This document shows, piece by piece, positions 26,105-35,506 of a DNA stretch of 64,000 bases. The position numbers and the translations under genes are program-made. The stretch is from positions 31,110 through 95,109 of the forward strand of contig JBNMKZ010000002.1 in assembly GCA_050874585.1 (NCBI GenBank), given 5' to 3'. A model generated the notes under the pieces. The model was not told the origin of the DNA, did not search any database, and saw only the letters and a program-made list of their open reading frames with translations. This DNA is from UBA1067 sp050874585. GTDB taxonomy: Bacteria > Verrucomicrobiota > Kiritimatiellia > RFP12 > UBA1067. Positions within the stretch are counted from its first letter, which is position 1, and the number at the start of each line of letters is the position of its first letter.

Positions 26105-28318
26105 ATGCAAGGAATTGAACTTCTTTCTCCCGCAGGGGACTTCAAGACGGCACTGACGGCCTTTGGGGCTGGTGCGGATGCCGTCTACTGTGGGCTTGTT
26201 GACTTCTCGGCCCGTGCCTTTGCCACCAATTTTACGCTTGACGACCTGAGGCATCTTGTTGCCTATGCGCGTGCACACGGCAAAAAGGTCTATGTCACAT
26301 TCAATACAATTGTTGAAGAGTCTGAGATCGATGACGTGATTCGTGCACTTTCCGCATTGGAGGAGATTGGCCCGGATGCGCTCATCGTGCAGGATCTTGG
26401 TGTCGCCCAGCTTTGTCGGACGCATTTTCCGCGCCTGGCCTTGCACGCTTCGACCCAACTTGTTGCGCATAACTTGGAGGGTGTTCTTGCCCTGAAGGAG
26501 ATTGGCTTTGCGCGTGTCGTGCTGGCGCGGGAACTCAGTCTTGAGGAAGTCGCCTCCATCTCCAAGCGATGCGGCGGTCTTGAACTAGAGGCGTTCATCC
26601 ATGGTGCGCTTTGCTATTCGATTTCGGGCCTTTGCCTTGCTTCGGCAATGGAGAAGAACCGCAGCGGCAATCGGGGAAAGTGCGCCTATTGTTGCCGTAT
26701 GGCCTATCCCGCGCCGGATGGGCGGATGATTTATCCGTTCTCGATGAAAGACCTGCGGCTTGGTGAGGACGTACGGAAACTGGTGGATGCAGGAATCGTC
26801 TCCCTCAAGATTGAGGGGCGTATGAAGAGCGAACTCTATGTGGCGAGCGTGACGAAATACTATCGTCAGATTCTCGATCGTGCTCGGGCATCGGTCGGCA
26901 AGTACATTACGAAGGCAGACCTTGAGACGGTCTTTTCGCGGCGAACGACGGAACTCTACCTCAACGGTCGTCCGGGAGCGGGCGCAGAGGTTGAATCCCC
27001 CATCGATTCGGAGTCGCTTGGGCATTTGGGCACGCCCATCGGAACGGTCAAGCGCATTACAAAAGATCGGGAGGGGCGCGACTGGCTTCGCTTCCACACG
27101 GCCCGTGCGCTTGAGAAGCACGACGGGTTGCAGTTTGCCGCGCCCAATGGCGGCAAGCCGCTCGGATTCGGCATTTCGGAGATGTGCCTGGCCATTTCAC
27201 GTTCGCCCGTCTTTGAGGTTGCGGCCGGTTCGGATGTCGAGATTCTGTTGCCGGAAGGGGATGATGTGGATGGAGGAATTGCGCGGCAGATCAAGAGCGG
27301 CGATACCGTCTACTGTTCGATGTCCAACGCCGTCAAGCGGATGTTCCCCGTGCCATCGTTCCGCCCAAGTGAGTATCCAGGTGGTGAGGTCGTGGATGTC
27401 GAGGTCAGACTTGGACCAACCAGAATGACGGCCAGCGCGAAGTCCGCCAGCTGTTCAATCGAGGGGACTTTTGGGCCTGCCAAGAATCCCGAGCGGACCT
27501 ATGAGGCCGTCACGAAGTCGTTTTCCAAATTGGGCGAGACGAATTATCAGTTGGGCAAGTTGACGCTCATTGATACCGATCGTCTTTTTGCCCCCATGAG
27601 CCTTCTCAACGATCTTCGCCGCGACTTGGTTGAAAAACTGGATGCCTTGCGTGCCGATGCCCGGCGGGAGCAGATTGAGAAAGCCGAAGCTGACAGTCCT
27701 GTGCATCAGGCGAAGGATGGAAAAGCGCTACGCACAATCAAGATTCGCGCCAACCAACACTTGCCAAAGGGTGAGTGGGATGAGATTGTTGTCGCCATCA
27801 CCCCTGAAGATGTTGAGCGTCTGACGGAAGCTGAACATCCGGACAATGTGCGTCTCGCTCTGCCCGTCTATACGCCCGAACCGACATTCAATCAGTTGCG
27901 CATTTCCGTCAAGAAACTTGTACGCGCCGGATTTGCCAAGTGGGAGGCGAGCGATCTGGCGACCCTTCGGTTGCTGAAGTCAGTTGGCGTGACGGATATC
28001 ACGGCGGACTGGACGCTTTATGCGTTTAATTCGCGGGCGTTGGCACTCCTTTCCGATTTGGGCATTCGTCGTTTCGTGGCGAGTCCTGAGAACGATCGTG
28101 AGAACCTTCAGTACTTGGCCGAGAGCGGGTATGCGGTTGAATTCCTCTCGCAGCAGTCGACGCCGCTCTTCATATCCCTGACGGAGCCGATGAAGCAGAC
28201 GGAGTTGATTGTATTCCGTCGCGATAACCTGTGGGTGACGACGCGTCCCGTTCCACGGACATTCGATGTGCCGGATGGATGCTCACAACGAATTGACCTG
28301 AGTTGGGAGGCGGAATGA
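26105..28318 (+). CDS. U32 family peptidase with DUF3656-like extension
   Basis: The 737-residue protein opens with the U32 signature ELLSPAGDFKTALTAFGAGADAVYCG. It carries the conserved Cys cluster GALCYSISGLC and RGKCAYCCR that coordinates an Fe-S cluster in RlhA/TrhP-type relatives, and SLKIEGRMKS. The remainder (from about 300, FHTARALEKHDGLQFAAPNG) fits the collagenase-like U32 extension common in Bacteroidetes and PVC bacteria. Relatives hydroxylate RNA bases, so a tRNA or rRNA modification role is as likely as peptidase activity. The message appears leaderless, and the stop overlaps lnt (ATGA). Confidence 0.88.
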   Translation: MQGIELLSPAGDFKTALTAFGAGADAVYCGLVDFSARAFATNFTLDDLRHLVAYARAHGKKVYVTFNTIVEESEIDDVIRALSALEEIGPDALIVQDLGVAQLCRTHFPRLALHASTQLVAHNLEGVLALKEIGFARVVLARELSLEEVASISKRCGGLELEAFIHGALCYSISGLCLASAMEKNRSGNRGKCAYCCRMAYPAPDGRMIYPFSMKDLRLGEDVRKLVDAGIVSLKIEGRMKSELYVASVTKYYRQILDRARASVGKYITKADLETVFSRRTTELYLNGRPGAGAEVESPIDSESLGHLGTPIGTVKRITKDREGRDWLRFHTARALEKHDGLQFAAPNGGKPLGFGISEMCLAISRSPVFEVAAGSDVEILLPEGDDVDGGIARQIKSGDTVYCSMSNAVKRMFPVPSFRPSEYPGGEVVDVEVRLGPTRMTASAKSASCSIEGTFGPAKNPERTYEAVTKSFSKLGETNYQLGKLTLIDTDRLFAPMSLLNDLRRDLVEKLDALRADARREQIEKAEADSPVHQAKDGKALRTIKIRANQHLPKGEWDEIVVAITPEDVERLTEAEHPDNVRLALPVYTPEPTFNQLRISVKKLVRAGFAKWEASDLATLRLLKSVGVTDITADWTLYAFNSRALALLSDLGIRRFVASPENDRENLQYLAESGYAVEFLSQQSTPLFISLTEPMKQTELIVFRRDNLWVTTRPVPRTFDVPDGCSQRIDLSWEAE

Positions 28319-29970
28319 TTCGTCCAATTCTGATGCGGCTTCTGAAGGTCTTCTGGCTTTTGCCGGGTTTCCTTCTGTGGGCGGCATTCCCGCCGATGGG
28401 CGAACGTGCGGATGTCCTTTTCGCGCTTGCGCCACTCTTGTGGCTGACACGGCGGGCGGATGTGCGGACGAATCTTCGTCGGTGGTTCGCGAATGGATTT
28501 CTTTTTTGGTTCTTGACGCTTGCATGGATGCCGGCAATTGTCAAGAATGGCGGGCCTTGGCCGTTGGTTGTTCTTGGGTGGGTGGGGCTGTCGGCCTACT
28601 GTGCGCTCTATTTTGTCGCGTATGGCTATCTCGCGACAAAGGCTTGGGAATTGGTTCGTGTGCGCGGTTACGCCGCTCGACTTCTTGCGCTTCTCGTCAT
28701 TGAGCCGGTTCTTTGGGCAGGGCTTGAACTCGTTCGTTCTCGGTTGCTGGGCGGATTCGCTTGGAATCAGTTGGGGGTTGTTGCCGTCAATACGGGCTTT
28801 GGCGCACCGGCATCATTGGGCGGTGTCTATCTCCTCTCCATGGTTGTCATTCTCATCAATGGGACGTTTGCGTCCATTGCGGAGCGAATCCTTCCGCGCT
28901 TTGGAATGATGAGTGAAACCGCGGCACCACGATGGACGCGAAGCGTTGAGACACTTCTGCCGTTCCTTCTTGTGTTTGTCATCTTTAGGGTTTCCAATCG
29001 TTTTGGCGCGGATGGTGGCGAGGTGACGCGGGGTGGGCGGACACTTTCCGTTGCAATGGTTCAGCGTAATTTCCCCTGTGTTTTCAAGAGCCAGGAAGAA
29101 CGTCCGGTTTTAGTCTACTCCAATTTGCTGGCGAATGTTTCGGCCCTTCGCCCCGATCTCATTGTACTGCCCGAAAGTGCCATGTGTGAATTTGGTCGGT
29201 TGGAACGGGCGAATGCGCGGCACTTTGCTGACTTTATCCTGCGGCAGACTGGGGCGTGGGCGGTTCTTGCCGGGGGTACGCGAGTAACGTCGAGCGCAAA
29301 TGGTGTTGATGCCGAGTTGCCGGGTGGGCGATTGGGCTTTCCGTCGCTGACCTACAATTCTGCCGCGCTCTATTCAACGAACGCCATCACTTTCTATGAC
29401 AAGGTTCACCTTGTGCCCTTTGGAGAGTACATTCCCGGCGACAAGATTTTCCCATGCCTTCAGAAACTGGCCCCCGTTGGTAGCTGTACGCCGGGCGAAC
29501 TGAAACTACTGAAACTGGGCGATGTGCGCCTTGGTGTGTCAATCTGCTATGAGGACACCGATTCGGCGCAAATTCGGCGACTTGCGCAGATGGGGGCTGA
29601 TGTCCTCGTGTTCATCACGAATGACAGTTGGTTCTCGTTTTCCGATGAAACTGTGCAGCACGCCTGGCAGTCCGTGGCTCGGGCAATTGAGACGGGTCTT
29701 CCCGTCGTCAGGGTCGGCAATTCTGGGGTGACGGGGACGATTCAGCCCGATGGGAAGGCTTCTTGGCTTATTGACGGCGAAGGTTCCATTCTTGTGGATG
29801 CCCAGGGGACGATGTTTGAGCGCATCTCAATTCCCGAAAGAGTTGGCGGGACCCCTTACACAAGATATGGTGACATTCCGCTTTTTGTACTCTTTCTACT
29901 TTTCACAGGAGGCATCTTTTTGGTAAAATACAAAGACTACTATGAAAAACGAAGATACTTGTCCATGTAA
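28315..29970 (+). CDS. lnt: Apolipoprotein N-acyltransferase Lnt
   Basis: Lnt adds the third acyl chain to the N-terminal Cys of lipoproteins in the inner membrane. The 551-residue protein has about six hydrophobic segments in the first ~230 residues. A periplasmic nitrilase-like domain follows with the catalytic triad Glu287 (LPESAMCEFG), Lys363 (YDKVHLVPFGEYIPG) and Cys411 (ISICYEDTD). A last membrane helix lies near 525-542. The presence of Lnt supports a Gram-negative envelope with triacylated lipoproteins. ATG 28315 overlaps the U32 stop and has GGGAGG 4 bases upstream. The 3' end overlaps the next gene by 29 bases and contains its promoter. Confidence 0.92.
   Translation: MIRPILMRLLKVFWLLPGFLLWAAFPPMGERADVLFALAPLLWLTRRADVRTNLRRWFANGFLFWFLTLAWMPAIVKNGGPWPLVVLGWVGLSAYCALYFVAYGYLATKAWELVRVRGYAARLLALLVIEPVLWAGLELVRSRLLGGFAWNQLGVVAVNTGFGAPASLGGVYLLSMVVILINGTFASIAERILPRFGMMSETAAPRWTRSVETLLPFLLVFVIFRVSNRFGADGGEVTRGGRTLSVAMVQRNFPCVFKSQEERPVLVYSNLLANVSALRPDLIVLPESAMCEFGRLERANARHFADFILRQTGAWAVLAGGTRVTSSANGVDAELPGGRLGFPSLTYNSAALYSTNAITFYDKVHLVPFGEYIPGDKIFPCLQKLAPVGSCTPGELKLLKLGDVRLGVSICYEDTDSAQIRRLAQMGADVLVFITNDSWFSFSDETVQHAWQSVARAIETGLPVVRVGNSGVTGTIQPDGKASWLIDGEGSILVDAQGTMFERISIPERVGGTPYTRYGDIPLFVLFLLFTGGIFLVKYKDYYEKRRYLSM
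29916..29929 (+). promoter_or_regulatory. Promoter of the YchJ-like gene inside lnt
   Basis: CTTTTTGGTAAAAT, with -10 TAAAAT at 29924-29929 and TGG extension, lies within the last codons of lnt. The next ATG is 12 bases on (29942), so its mRNA leader would be about six bases. Confidence 0.6.
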
Positions 29971-30448
29971 GTCGGGTCGGCTCTTTGGTGAATGCTGCGG
30001 ACCCATCATTGCCGGAACGGCGAAGGCCGAAACAGCGGAAGCGCTTATGCGTGCCCGCTACTCGTCTTATGTGACGGGTGATGTTGATTTTCTGCGTACG
30101 AGCGCCACAGAAGCCGTTCAGGCGGAGTTCGATCCTGAGGCCTCCAAGAACTGGAGCAAGATGGCCACGTGGCATGGGCTTGAGATTCTGAGGACCGAGA
30201 AAGGCGGGAAGAACGATTCTGAGGGAATCGTTGAGTTTCGTGCGCTCTACTCGGCCAACGGAGAGTTCTGCAATCACCATGAAGTCGCGCAGTTTGTCAA
30301 GGTTGGAGGCGACTGGAAGTTTGCCGAAGGTGAACTTGTCGGCGAGAAGCCCATTGTGCGCGAGGAGCCTAAAATCGGTCGAAACGACCCTTGCCCGTGC
30401 GGCAGTGGCAAGAAATACAAAAAGTGCTGCGGAAAGAACAAGGCTTGA
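29942..30448 (+). CDS. YchJ-like protein with two SEC-C motifs
   Basis: The 168-residue protein has a zinc-binding SEC-C motif at each end: CPCKSGRLFGECC (7-19) and NDPCPCGSGKKYKKCC near the C-terminus. Between them is a YchJ/NTF2-like domain containing AEALMRARYSSYVTGDVDFL and EFRALYSANGEFCNHHEVAQF. This is the usual UPF0225 (YchJ) architecture; its biochemical role is not established. The last bases form TTGA with the start of the next gene. Confidence 0.88.
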   Translation: MKNEDTCPCKSGRLFGECCGPIIAGTAKAETAEALMRARYSSYVTGDVDFLRTSATEAVQAEFDPEASKNWSKMATWHGLEILRTEKGGKNDSEGIVEFRALYSANGEFCNHHEVAQFVKVGGDWKFAEGELVGEKPIVREEPKIGRNDPCPCGSGKKYKKCCGKNKA

Positions 30449-30978
30449 GTGCGATTCCACAGTTTGACCGCTGGTATGCGGCGAAGCAGACGCGGATTGT
30501 TCTCCTGCCGAGTCATCAGCTTGAGACATTTGGCAATACGCTCGTCAATTACCATCTGATTTCGGAACTTGAAGATTATCCTGGAAAGGTTCGGATTCGT
30601 GAGGGTCGGCTTGAGGCGCATCAGCCTCGCGTCATCACACCGAACTTCTCCGAGATAGAGGTTCATGGGCTTGGTCCGGAGGCAAAGGCCTACTTGGAGT
30701 GGCTGCGCGAGAATGAAGACAACCTTCGAATTCTTCAGTACGGTTACCAGCTCAAGAGCGATAATTTTTCCGAGCAGATTGTGACGGATCGATTGGAGAC
30801 CGTCGTCGAGCGGGTCAAGGCTGAAGTGGTTGCATCAAACGACAAGTTCTCCGCTGTTGTTCAGGGTGTTGACAATCCGTGGGATGTAGCACTCGTTGAA
30901 CTGTGGCGGCAAGAGGTCTGTCGCAGTGCCCAAAAGAACATTCGCGAGCTTGGCGAAAGCGGAAAACTATTTAAATAA
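30445..30978 (+). CDS. Conserved-looking hypothetical protein
   Basis: From TTG 30445, overlapping the previous stop, this encodes 177 residues. I do not recognise the family. Visible features are a hydrophobic-beta N-terminus (TRIVLLPSHQLETFGNTLVNYHLIS), an acidic middle, and a C-terminal helical segment (VALVELWRQEVCRSAQKNIREL). There is no signal peptide or membrane segment. It sits between the YchJ-like gene and parA with close spacing, so it is likely co-transcribed; no function follows from that. Confidence 0.7.
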   Translation: MSAIPQFDRWYAAKQTRIVLLPSHQLETFGNTLVNYHLISELEDYPGKVRIREGRLEAHQPRVITPNFSEIEVHGLGPEAKAYLEWLRENEDNLRILQYGYQLKSDNFSEQIVTDRLETVVERVKAEVVASNDKFSAVVQGVDNPWDVALVELWRQEVCRSAQKNIRELGESGKLFK

Positions 30979-30993
30979 GGATGGATAGGACAG

Positions 30994-31914
30994 ATGGAGC
31001 GCAGGACAAAAATCATTGCAATCGCAAATCAGAAGGGTGGTGTTGGTAAGACGACAACCGTCGTCAACCTTGCCGCGGCACTTTCTGCGCGGCATCGCAC
31101 GGTGCTTGTGGTCGATCTTGATCCACAAGCGCATGCGACGCTTGGTCTCGGTCTTGAGAAGCAGGCAGGTGTTTCACTGTATCCCGTCCTTTTGGGGGAG
31201 AAGCTTATTGAAGATGTCATTCAGCCGACCAAGTGGTCCAATCTGAATGTCATTCCGTCGGAAGTTGACCTTGCCGGTGCCGAACTTGAGTTTGGCGCAC
31301 GGGAAGATCGCCTTGAGATGGTTCGCAAGGCCCTTCAGCCCGTGAAAGATTCGGGTGCGTTTGACTATGTCATATTGGATTGTCCACCTTCGCTCGGCGT
31401 CGTGATGACGAGTTCCCTGGTGGCGAGTGATTCTGTGTTGATTCCAATTCAAGCGGAGTTTCTCGCGATGGACGGACTTGCTTTGATTACGGGTTCCATC
31501 GATCGTATTCGCACCTCGGCAAATCCGAGTCTTGAACTCAACGGCGTACTCTTCACGATGGTCAATACGCAGGCGAAACTGACACATGATGTCATCAACG
31601 AGGTCCGAAACCATTTCGGCGAGAAAGTCTATGAGACGCTCATTCCTCGAAATGTTCGAGTTTCTGAGGCCCCGTCGATGGGTACGCCCGTTGTTTTTCT
31701 TGACCCGCGCTCGAAGGGTGCAGAGAGCTACAAGGCGTTCGCCTGGGAATTTATGGCGAAGAATCCGACGCGCTACGATTTGCCGAAGCCCGATCCTGCC
31801 CCAGTAGCACCCGCAGCTCCGTCCGCCACTTCTGTTGCTGCCAATGAAAATCAGTGTCATCATACCGAATCATCGGATGCAGGAGACGCTGCCCCGAACG
31901 CTCCGCTCGCTTGA
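30994..31914 (+). CDS. ParA/Soj-family chromosome partitioning ATPase
   Basis: The 306-residue protein has the deviant Walker A KGGVGKTT (residues 15-22), the VDLDPQAHATLGLG motif, DYVILDCPPSLG (Walker B), and VSEAPSMGTPV near the end of the fold. These mark the Soj/ParA group that moves chromosomes or cargo on DNA. No ParB gene or parS site lies next to it, so a cargo-positioning role is also possible. The last ~40 residues are Pro/Ala-rich and non-conserved, and the final 71 bases overlap the next gene in another frame. Confidence 0.9.
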   Translation: MERRTKIIAIANQKGGVGKTTTVVNLAAALSARHRTVLVVDLDPQAHATLGLGLEKQAGVSLYPVLLGEKLIEDVIQPTKWSNLNVIPSEVDLAGAELEFGAREDRLEMVRKALQPVKDSGAFDYVILDCPPSLGVVMTSSLVASDSVLIPIQAEFLAMDGLALITGSIDRIRTSANPSLELNGVLFTMVNTQAKLTHDVINEVRNHFGEKVYETLIPRNVRVSEAPSMGTPVVFLDPRSKGAESYKAFAWEFMAKNPTRYDLPKPDPAPVAPAAPSATSVAANENQCHHTESSDAGDAAPNAPLA

Positions 31915-32752
31915 AGTCGCAGCGCAAGGGCTTGACGTCGAGACAATTGTCGTAGACGATGAGGCGGGCAATGGTCTCCCGTGGGCGCGGAATCGTGGTC
32001 TTGACCGGGCGAGGGGGGATTGCGTCTTCTTTGTCGACGCGGATGATACGGTTGAGCCAGGATTCTTTCGCCTGCCGATGACGGCATTGTCGAATGCGAA
32101 TGCCGACTTTTGCATCTTTCAGTACCGAGGTGCACCCCTAAAGAGGAGTTACACGCTTTCAGGAAGGGATGCCATACGCAAGGCTTTTCTTCCCGCCTTC
32201 ATTGGCTATTCGATGGAGGATGTTCGCCGCTGGAATCGTGGCGAGAGCCTTTTCCGCTACAGAGAGCCGGGTAGCGTTTGGCGCGTTTGCTTTCGCCGTG
32301 AGTTTTTGGAGAGAAATCATTTGCGGTTTGATGAGGACTTGAGGATTTATGAGGATGCCGCGTTCATGTCCGAATGTGCACTTTGTGCAGAACGGACGGT
32401 TTCCATTGCCGAAGATCTCTACAATTATGTGCCGAATCCGAGAGGGATTATCGCAACGGTAACGGGTTCGCGCAAGCATTGGGATTACAAGTTTGCCATT
32501 CTTCGGTATCGCGAGCGTCTTGAGACAAAATATGGCGACGTATGGCCTTTTTGCGAGGCGAGTTGTGTCTTCTCAGCCCTGGAGATGATGCGGATGTGGC
32601 GAAAGGCCGGGCTTTCTTTTTCTGAGTTTTGGAAAGGGCTGGTAACTTATCTGGGTGATGAGCGCGTAAGAGCGGCCGTGCGGACATTTCCCATTTCCGC
32701 TCGCCATCCGTTGGTCTCGTTAGTGGTTCTCTTTTTGAGGGTGTTGACATGA
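31844..32752 (+). CDS. Family 2 glycosyltransferase
   Basis: The 302-residue protein is a GT-A family 2 enzyme: MKISVIIPNHRMQETLPRTL, VVDDEAGNGLPWARNRGL, and the DxD FFVDADDTV, then EDAAFMSECAL near the acceptor site. It probably adds a sugar to a cell-surface glycan. ATG 31844 gives the full beta1-alpha1 start, which forces a 71-base overlap with the parA tail. A start further downstream would delete the nucleotide-binding strand. The stop overlaps epmA by 4 bases. Confidence 0.85.
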   Translation: MKISVIIPNHRMQETLPRTLRSLEVAAQGLDVETIVVDDEAGNGLPWARNRGLDRARGDCVFFVDADDTVEPGFFRLPMTALSNANADFCIFQYRGAPLKRSYTLSGRDAIRKAFLPAFIGYSMEDVRRWNRGESLFRYREPGSVWRVCFRREFLERNHLRFDEDLRIYEDAAFMSECALCAERTVSIAEDLYNYVPNPRGIIATVTGSRKHWDYKFAILRYRERLETKYGDVWPFCEASCVFSALEMMRMWRKAGLSFSEFWKGLVTYLGDERVRAAVRTFPISARHPLVSLVVLFLRVLT

Positions 32753-33609
32753 TACGAGAGGAATTGATTGCCAATCTTCGCCGTCGAGCGCACATTTTGC
32801 GGACAATCCGTTCGTTTTTTGATTCCAGGGATTTTATTGAAGTTTCAACGCCCGTTCGAATTGCCGCGCCCGCACCAGAAGTGCACATTGATTGCCCGGC
32901 CGTTCCGTCGGTGGAGGGCATGGGGTGTACGACTTATTTGCGGGCATCTCCCGAGTTGCAGATGAAGAAACTTCTGGCGGATGGTTTGCGGCAGATTTAC
33001 CAAATTGGGCCCTGTTTCCGCGAGGGGGAGAAGGGTCGACGGCATAATCCCGAGTTCACCATGATTGAATGGTATCGGGGCGATGCGGATTATCTTGACA
33101 TTGCGAGGGATGCCGAGGAACTGTTGACGGCACTTTTCCCTGTTTGCCCGACATTCTCGCGTCTTACCGTGCGGGAGGCCTACCGTCGGTATGCGGGATG
33201 GGATCCTTGGCTTGACTGGAATCAGGATCGATTTGATTTTGACATGGCGACAAAAATTGAGCCGAACCTGCCGAAGACCCCCGTCTTTCTCATGGACTAC
33301 CCAAAGCAGGCGGCTTCACTCGCAAAAGTAAGGGGAGATGTCGCCGAACGCTGGGAACTGTATGTCAATGGGATTGAACTCGCCAACTGCTTTACGGAGC
33401 TCTCAGATTCATCTGAACAACGCGAGCGATTCTTGTCCGCCAGGGATGAGCGGTGCTCGTTGGGCGAATCGGATTACCCAATAGACGAGGAGTTTCTTAT
33501 GAAGTTGCCGCAGATGGGGGCGGCATCCGGAGTGGCATTGGGCATCGATAGGCTAGTGATGGTTCTTTGTGGTGAAAACGAGATTTCAGCCGTAATGGCT
33601 TCTGAATGA
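32749..33609 (+). CDS. epmA: EF-P-(R)-beta-lysine ligase EpmA (GenX/PoxA)
   Basis: EpmA is a lysyl-tRNA-synthetase paralogue that attaches beta-lysine to elongation factor P. The 286-residue protein has only the class II catalytic core, without an anticodon-binding domain. Motif 2 is QIGPCFREGEKGRRHNPEFTMIEWY; ELYVNGIELANCFTEL follows; motif 3 is GVALGIDRLVMVLCG. The length is slightly below the E. coli enzyme (325). EF-P and EpmB are not in the window. Confidence 0.92.
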   Translation: MIREELIANLRRRAHILRTIRSFFDSRDFIEVSTPVRIAAPAPEVHIDCPAVPSVEGMGCTTYLRASPELQMKKLLADGLRQIYQIGPCFREGEKGRRHNPEFTMIEWYRGDADYLDIARDAEELLTALFPVCPTFSRLTVREAYRRYAGWDPWLDWNQDRFDFDMATKIEPNLPKTPVFLMDYPKQAASLAKVRGDVAERWELYVNGIELANCFTELSDSSEQRERFLSARDERCSLGESDYPIDEEFLMKLPQMGAASGVALGIDRLVMVLCGENEISAVMASE

Positions 33610-33610
33610 C

Positions 33611-35476
33611 ATGTGTAAACGAATGGAAGAGATTGTGAACGTTGAATTTCCAAATTGGGCGGATACGACCCCGGAGTCTGTAGGAAGGGACTTGACTCGC
33701 CTTCTCAATGAGTCCGAGAAGAATGTTGCCGCCATTGAGATTTCTCAGCCAAAGACTTATGAGGACTTGGTTTGGAAGCTTGACGATGCGACGCGGGAGC
33801 TTTGGCATTGCTGGGGGATTGTCGGGCATATGCTCGGGGTCATGAATTCCGACGCTTGGCGAAAATTGGAGGAGTCTTTTCAGCCCCAGATTGTCTCCTT
33901 TGCGTTACGCGTGAGCCAGTCGAAGCGAATCTATGATCTTGCGAAAGAGGTGCTTGCGACATTGCCCGAGAAGAGCGGAGAATGCGTTCGTCGGCGCATT
34001 CTTTTGCACATGATCCAGTCGGCGGAACTTGCGGGCGTCGGACTTAGTGGGAAGGCGCGTGAGTGTTTTAATAAAATTCAGGCGAAGCTCGCCCGCCTCT
34101 CAGCCGACTTTGCGAATGCTGTGATAGATGCAACGACGCCGGAGATTGCAGATGCCGCGTATGTTGAGGCCATGAAGCATGAGCCAAGCGCGGAGAAGCG
34201 TGAGGCTCTGTATCGAAAGCGTGCGACCCGTGCGCCTGAGAATGCTGTTCGAATTAAGGAAATCCTGTCCTTGCGAAAGGAGTGTGCGCGTCTGTTGGGA
34301 TTTCCAAATTATGCGGAATTCTCGTTGGCGACGAAATGCGCACCTTCACCGGCTGCCATCCTAAAGATGATTGATGAACTTGATGCTGCGACGGCAACAG
34401 CGGCGAAGTCGGAGAATGAGGAATTGGGTGTTGGGCTGAAACCTTGGGACTATGCCTACATGGCCGAGCGCCTAAGAGAGTCCAAGTACGCCTATTCGGA
34501 GGAAGAGCTGAAGCGGCATTTTGAGTTTGAGGATGTCCTGAAGGGTTTGTTCAGGATTGCCGGCTTTCTTTTTGGTGTGGAATTCAGGGAATTGACGGGT
34601 GTGGAGAAGCCGTCCGTCTGGGAGGAATCGGTTCGTTTTTTCTCGGTCATAGAAGAAGGGAAGACTGTTGCTCATTTTTATCTTGATGCCTACGCGAGGC
34701 CCGGGCAAAAGCAGGGGGGGGCATGGATGAATGAATTCCGGAATCGTTCCGTCCGTCCGGGGCGGACGGCGAGACTTCCGCTTGCGCTGATCGTCCTAAA
34801 TTTGAGGGCGCCGGACGAGCGGGGACGGAGTTATCTTCCGATGCGGGATGTTGAGACGCTCTTTCATGAATTCGGTCATTCGCTCCAATGCATGCTGACG
34901 CGTATTGATGAGGAGGATGCGGCCGGCATTAATCTCGTTGAATGGGATGCAGTTGAGGTAGCAAGCCAATTTATGGAGAATTGGTGCCTTGATGATCGGA
35001 CAGGAATCAGTTTGCCCGACGATCTGAAAGCAAAGGTTCGTGCGGCGAAAAATTTCCGTGCGGCCTCGGCGTGTCGTCGCCAGTTGGCTTTTGCAAAAAC
35101 TGATTTGTTGCTTCATCTTTCTGACTTGCCAGGGGATGCAAACGCCGTTAAGATGAAGGAGTTTGAGCACTTCGGTCTTCCATCAATTGAAGATGATTGT
35201 TTTCTCTGCTCATTCACGCATATTTTTGCGGGTGGCTATGCTGCGGGTTATTATGGGTACAAGTGGGCGGAGGTTATGAGTGCCGACATTTACGGGGCTT
35301 TTGAGGAAGCTGGCTTGACCGACGATGCGGCCATGATGCGCCTTGGGCGAACCTATCGGGAGACTTTACTCGCTCTTGGTGGCAGTCTTAATGCCCTTGA
35401 GGTCTTCCGTCGGTTCCGTGGACGTGACCCGAAGATTGATGCGCTCATTCGGCAGAATGGACTTGCATCGATGTGA
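33611..35476 (+). CDS. M3 family zinc oligopeptidase
   Basis: The 621-residue protein matches thimet-type oligopeptidases (PrlC/oligopeptidase A). The zinc site is H419-E-F-G-H423 in LFHEFGHSLQCMLT, with the third ligand Glu449 in EVASQFMENW. FNKIQAKLARLSADFANAV in the N-terminal half and FAGGYAAGYYGYKWAEVM near the C-terminus are also typical. It is cytosolic, with no signal peptide, and should trim peptides left by proteases. It starts one base after epmA; ATG 33623 is an alternative start. Confidence 0.9.
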   Translation: MCKRMEEIVNVEFPNWADTTPESVGRDLTRLLNESEKNVAAIEISQPKTYEDLVWKLDDATRELWHCWGIVGHMLGVMNSDAWRKLEESFQPQIVSFALRVSQSKRIYDLAKEVLATLPEKSGECVRRRILLHMIQSAELAGVGLSGKARECFNKIQAKLARLSADFANAVIDATTPEIADAAYVEAMKHEPSAEKREALYRKRATRAPENAVRIKEILSLRKECARLLGFPNYAEFSLATKCAPSPAAILKMIDELDAATATAAKSENEELGVGLKPWDYAYMAERLRESKYAYSEEELKRHFEFEDVLKGLFRIAGFLFGVEFRELTGVEKPSVWEESVRFFSVIEEGKTVAHFYLDAYARPGQKQGGAWMNEFRNRSVRPGRTARLPLALIVLNLRAPDERGRSYLPMRDVETLFHEFGHSLQCMLTRIDEEDAAGINLVEWDAVEVASQFMENWCLDDRTGISLPDDLKAKVRAAKNFRAASACRRQLAFAKTDLLLHLSDLPGDANAVKMKEFEHFGLPSIEDDCFLCSFTHIFAGGYAAGYYGYKWAEVMSADIYGAFEEAGLTDDAAMMRLGRTYRETLLALGGSLNALEVFRRFRGRDPKIDALIRQNGLASM

Positions 35477-35487
35477 CGAATGAAATA

Positions 35488-35499
35488 GTTTGCTATAAT
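35488..35499 (+). promoter_or_regulatory. Leaderless promoter of the SDR-purE group
   Basis: AGTTTGCTATAAT ends with TATAAT at 35494-35499 with TGC extension. Seven bases (ACGAAGC) separate it from the ATG at 35507, predicting a leaderless mRNA. Confidence 0.75.
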
Positions 35500-35506
35500 A
35501 CGAAGC

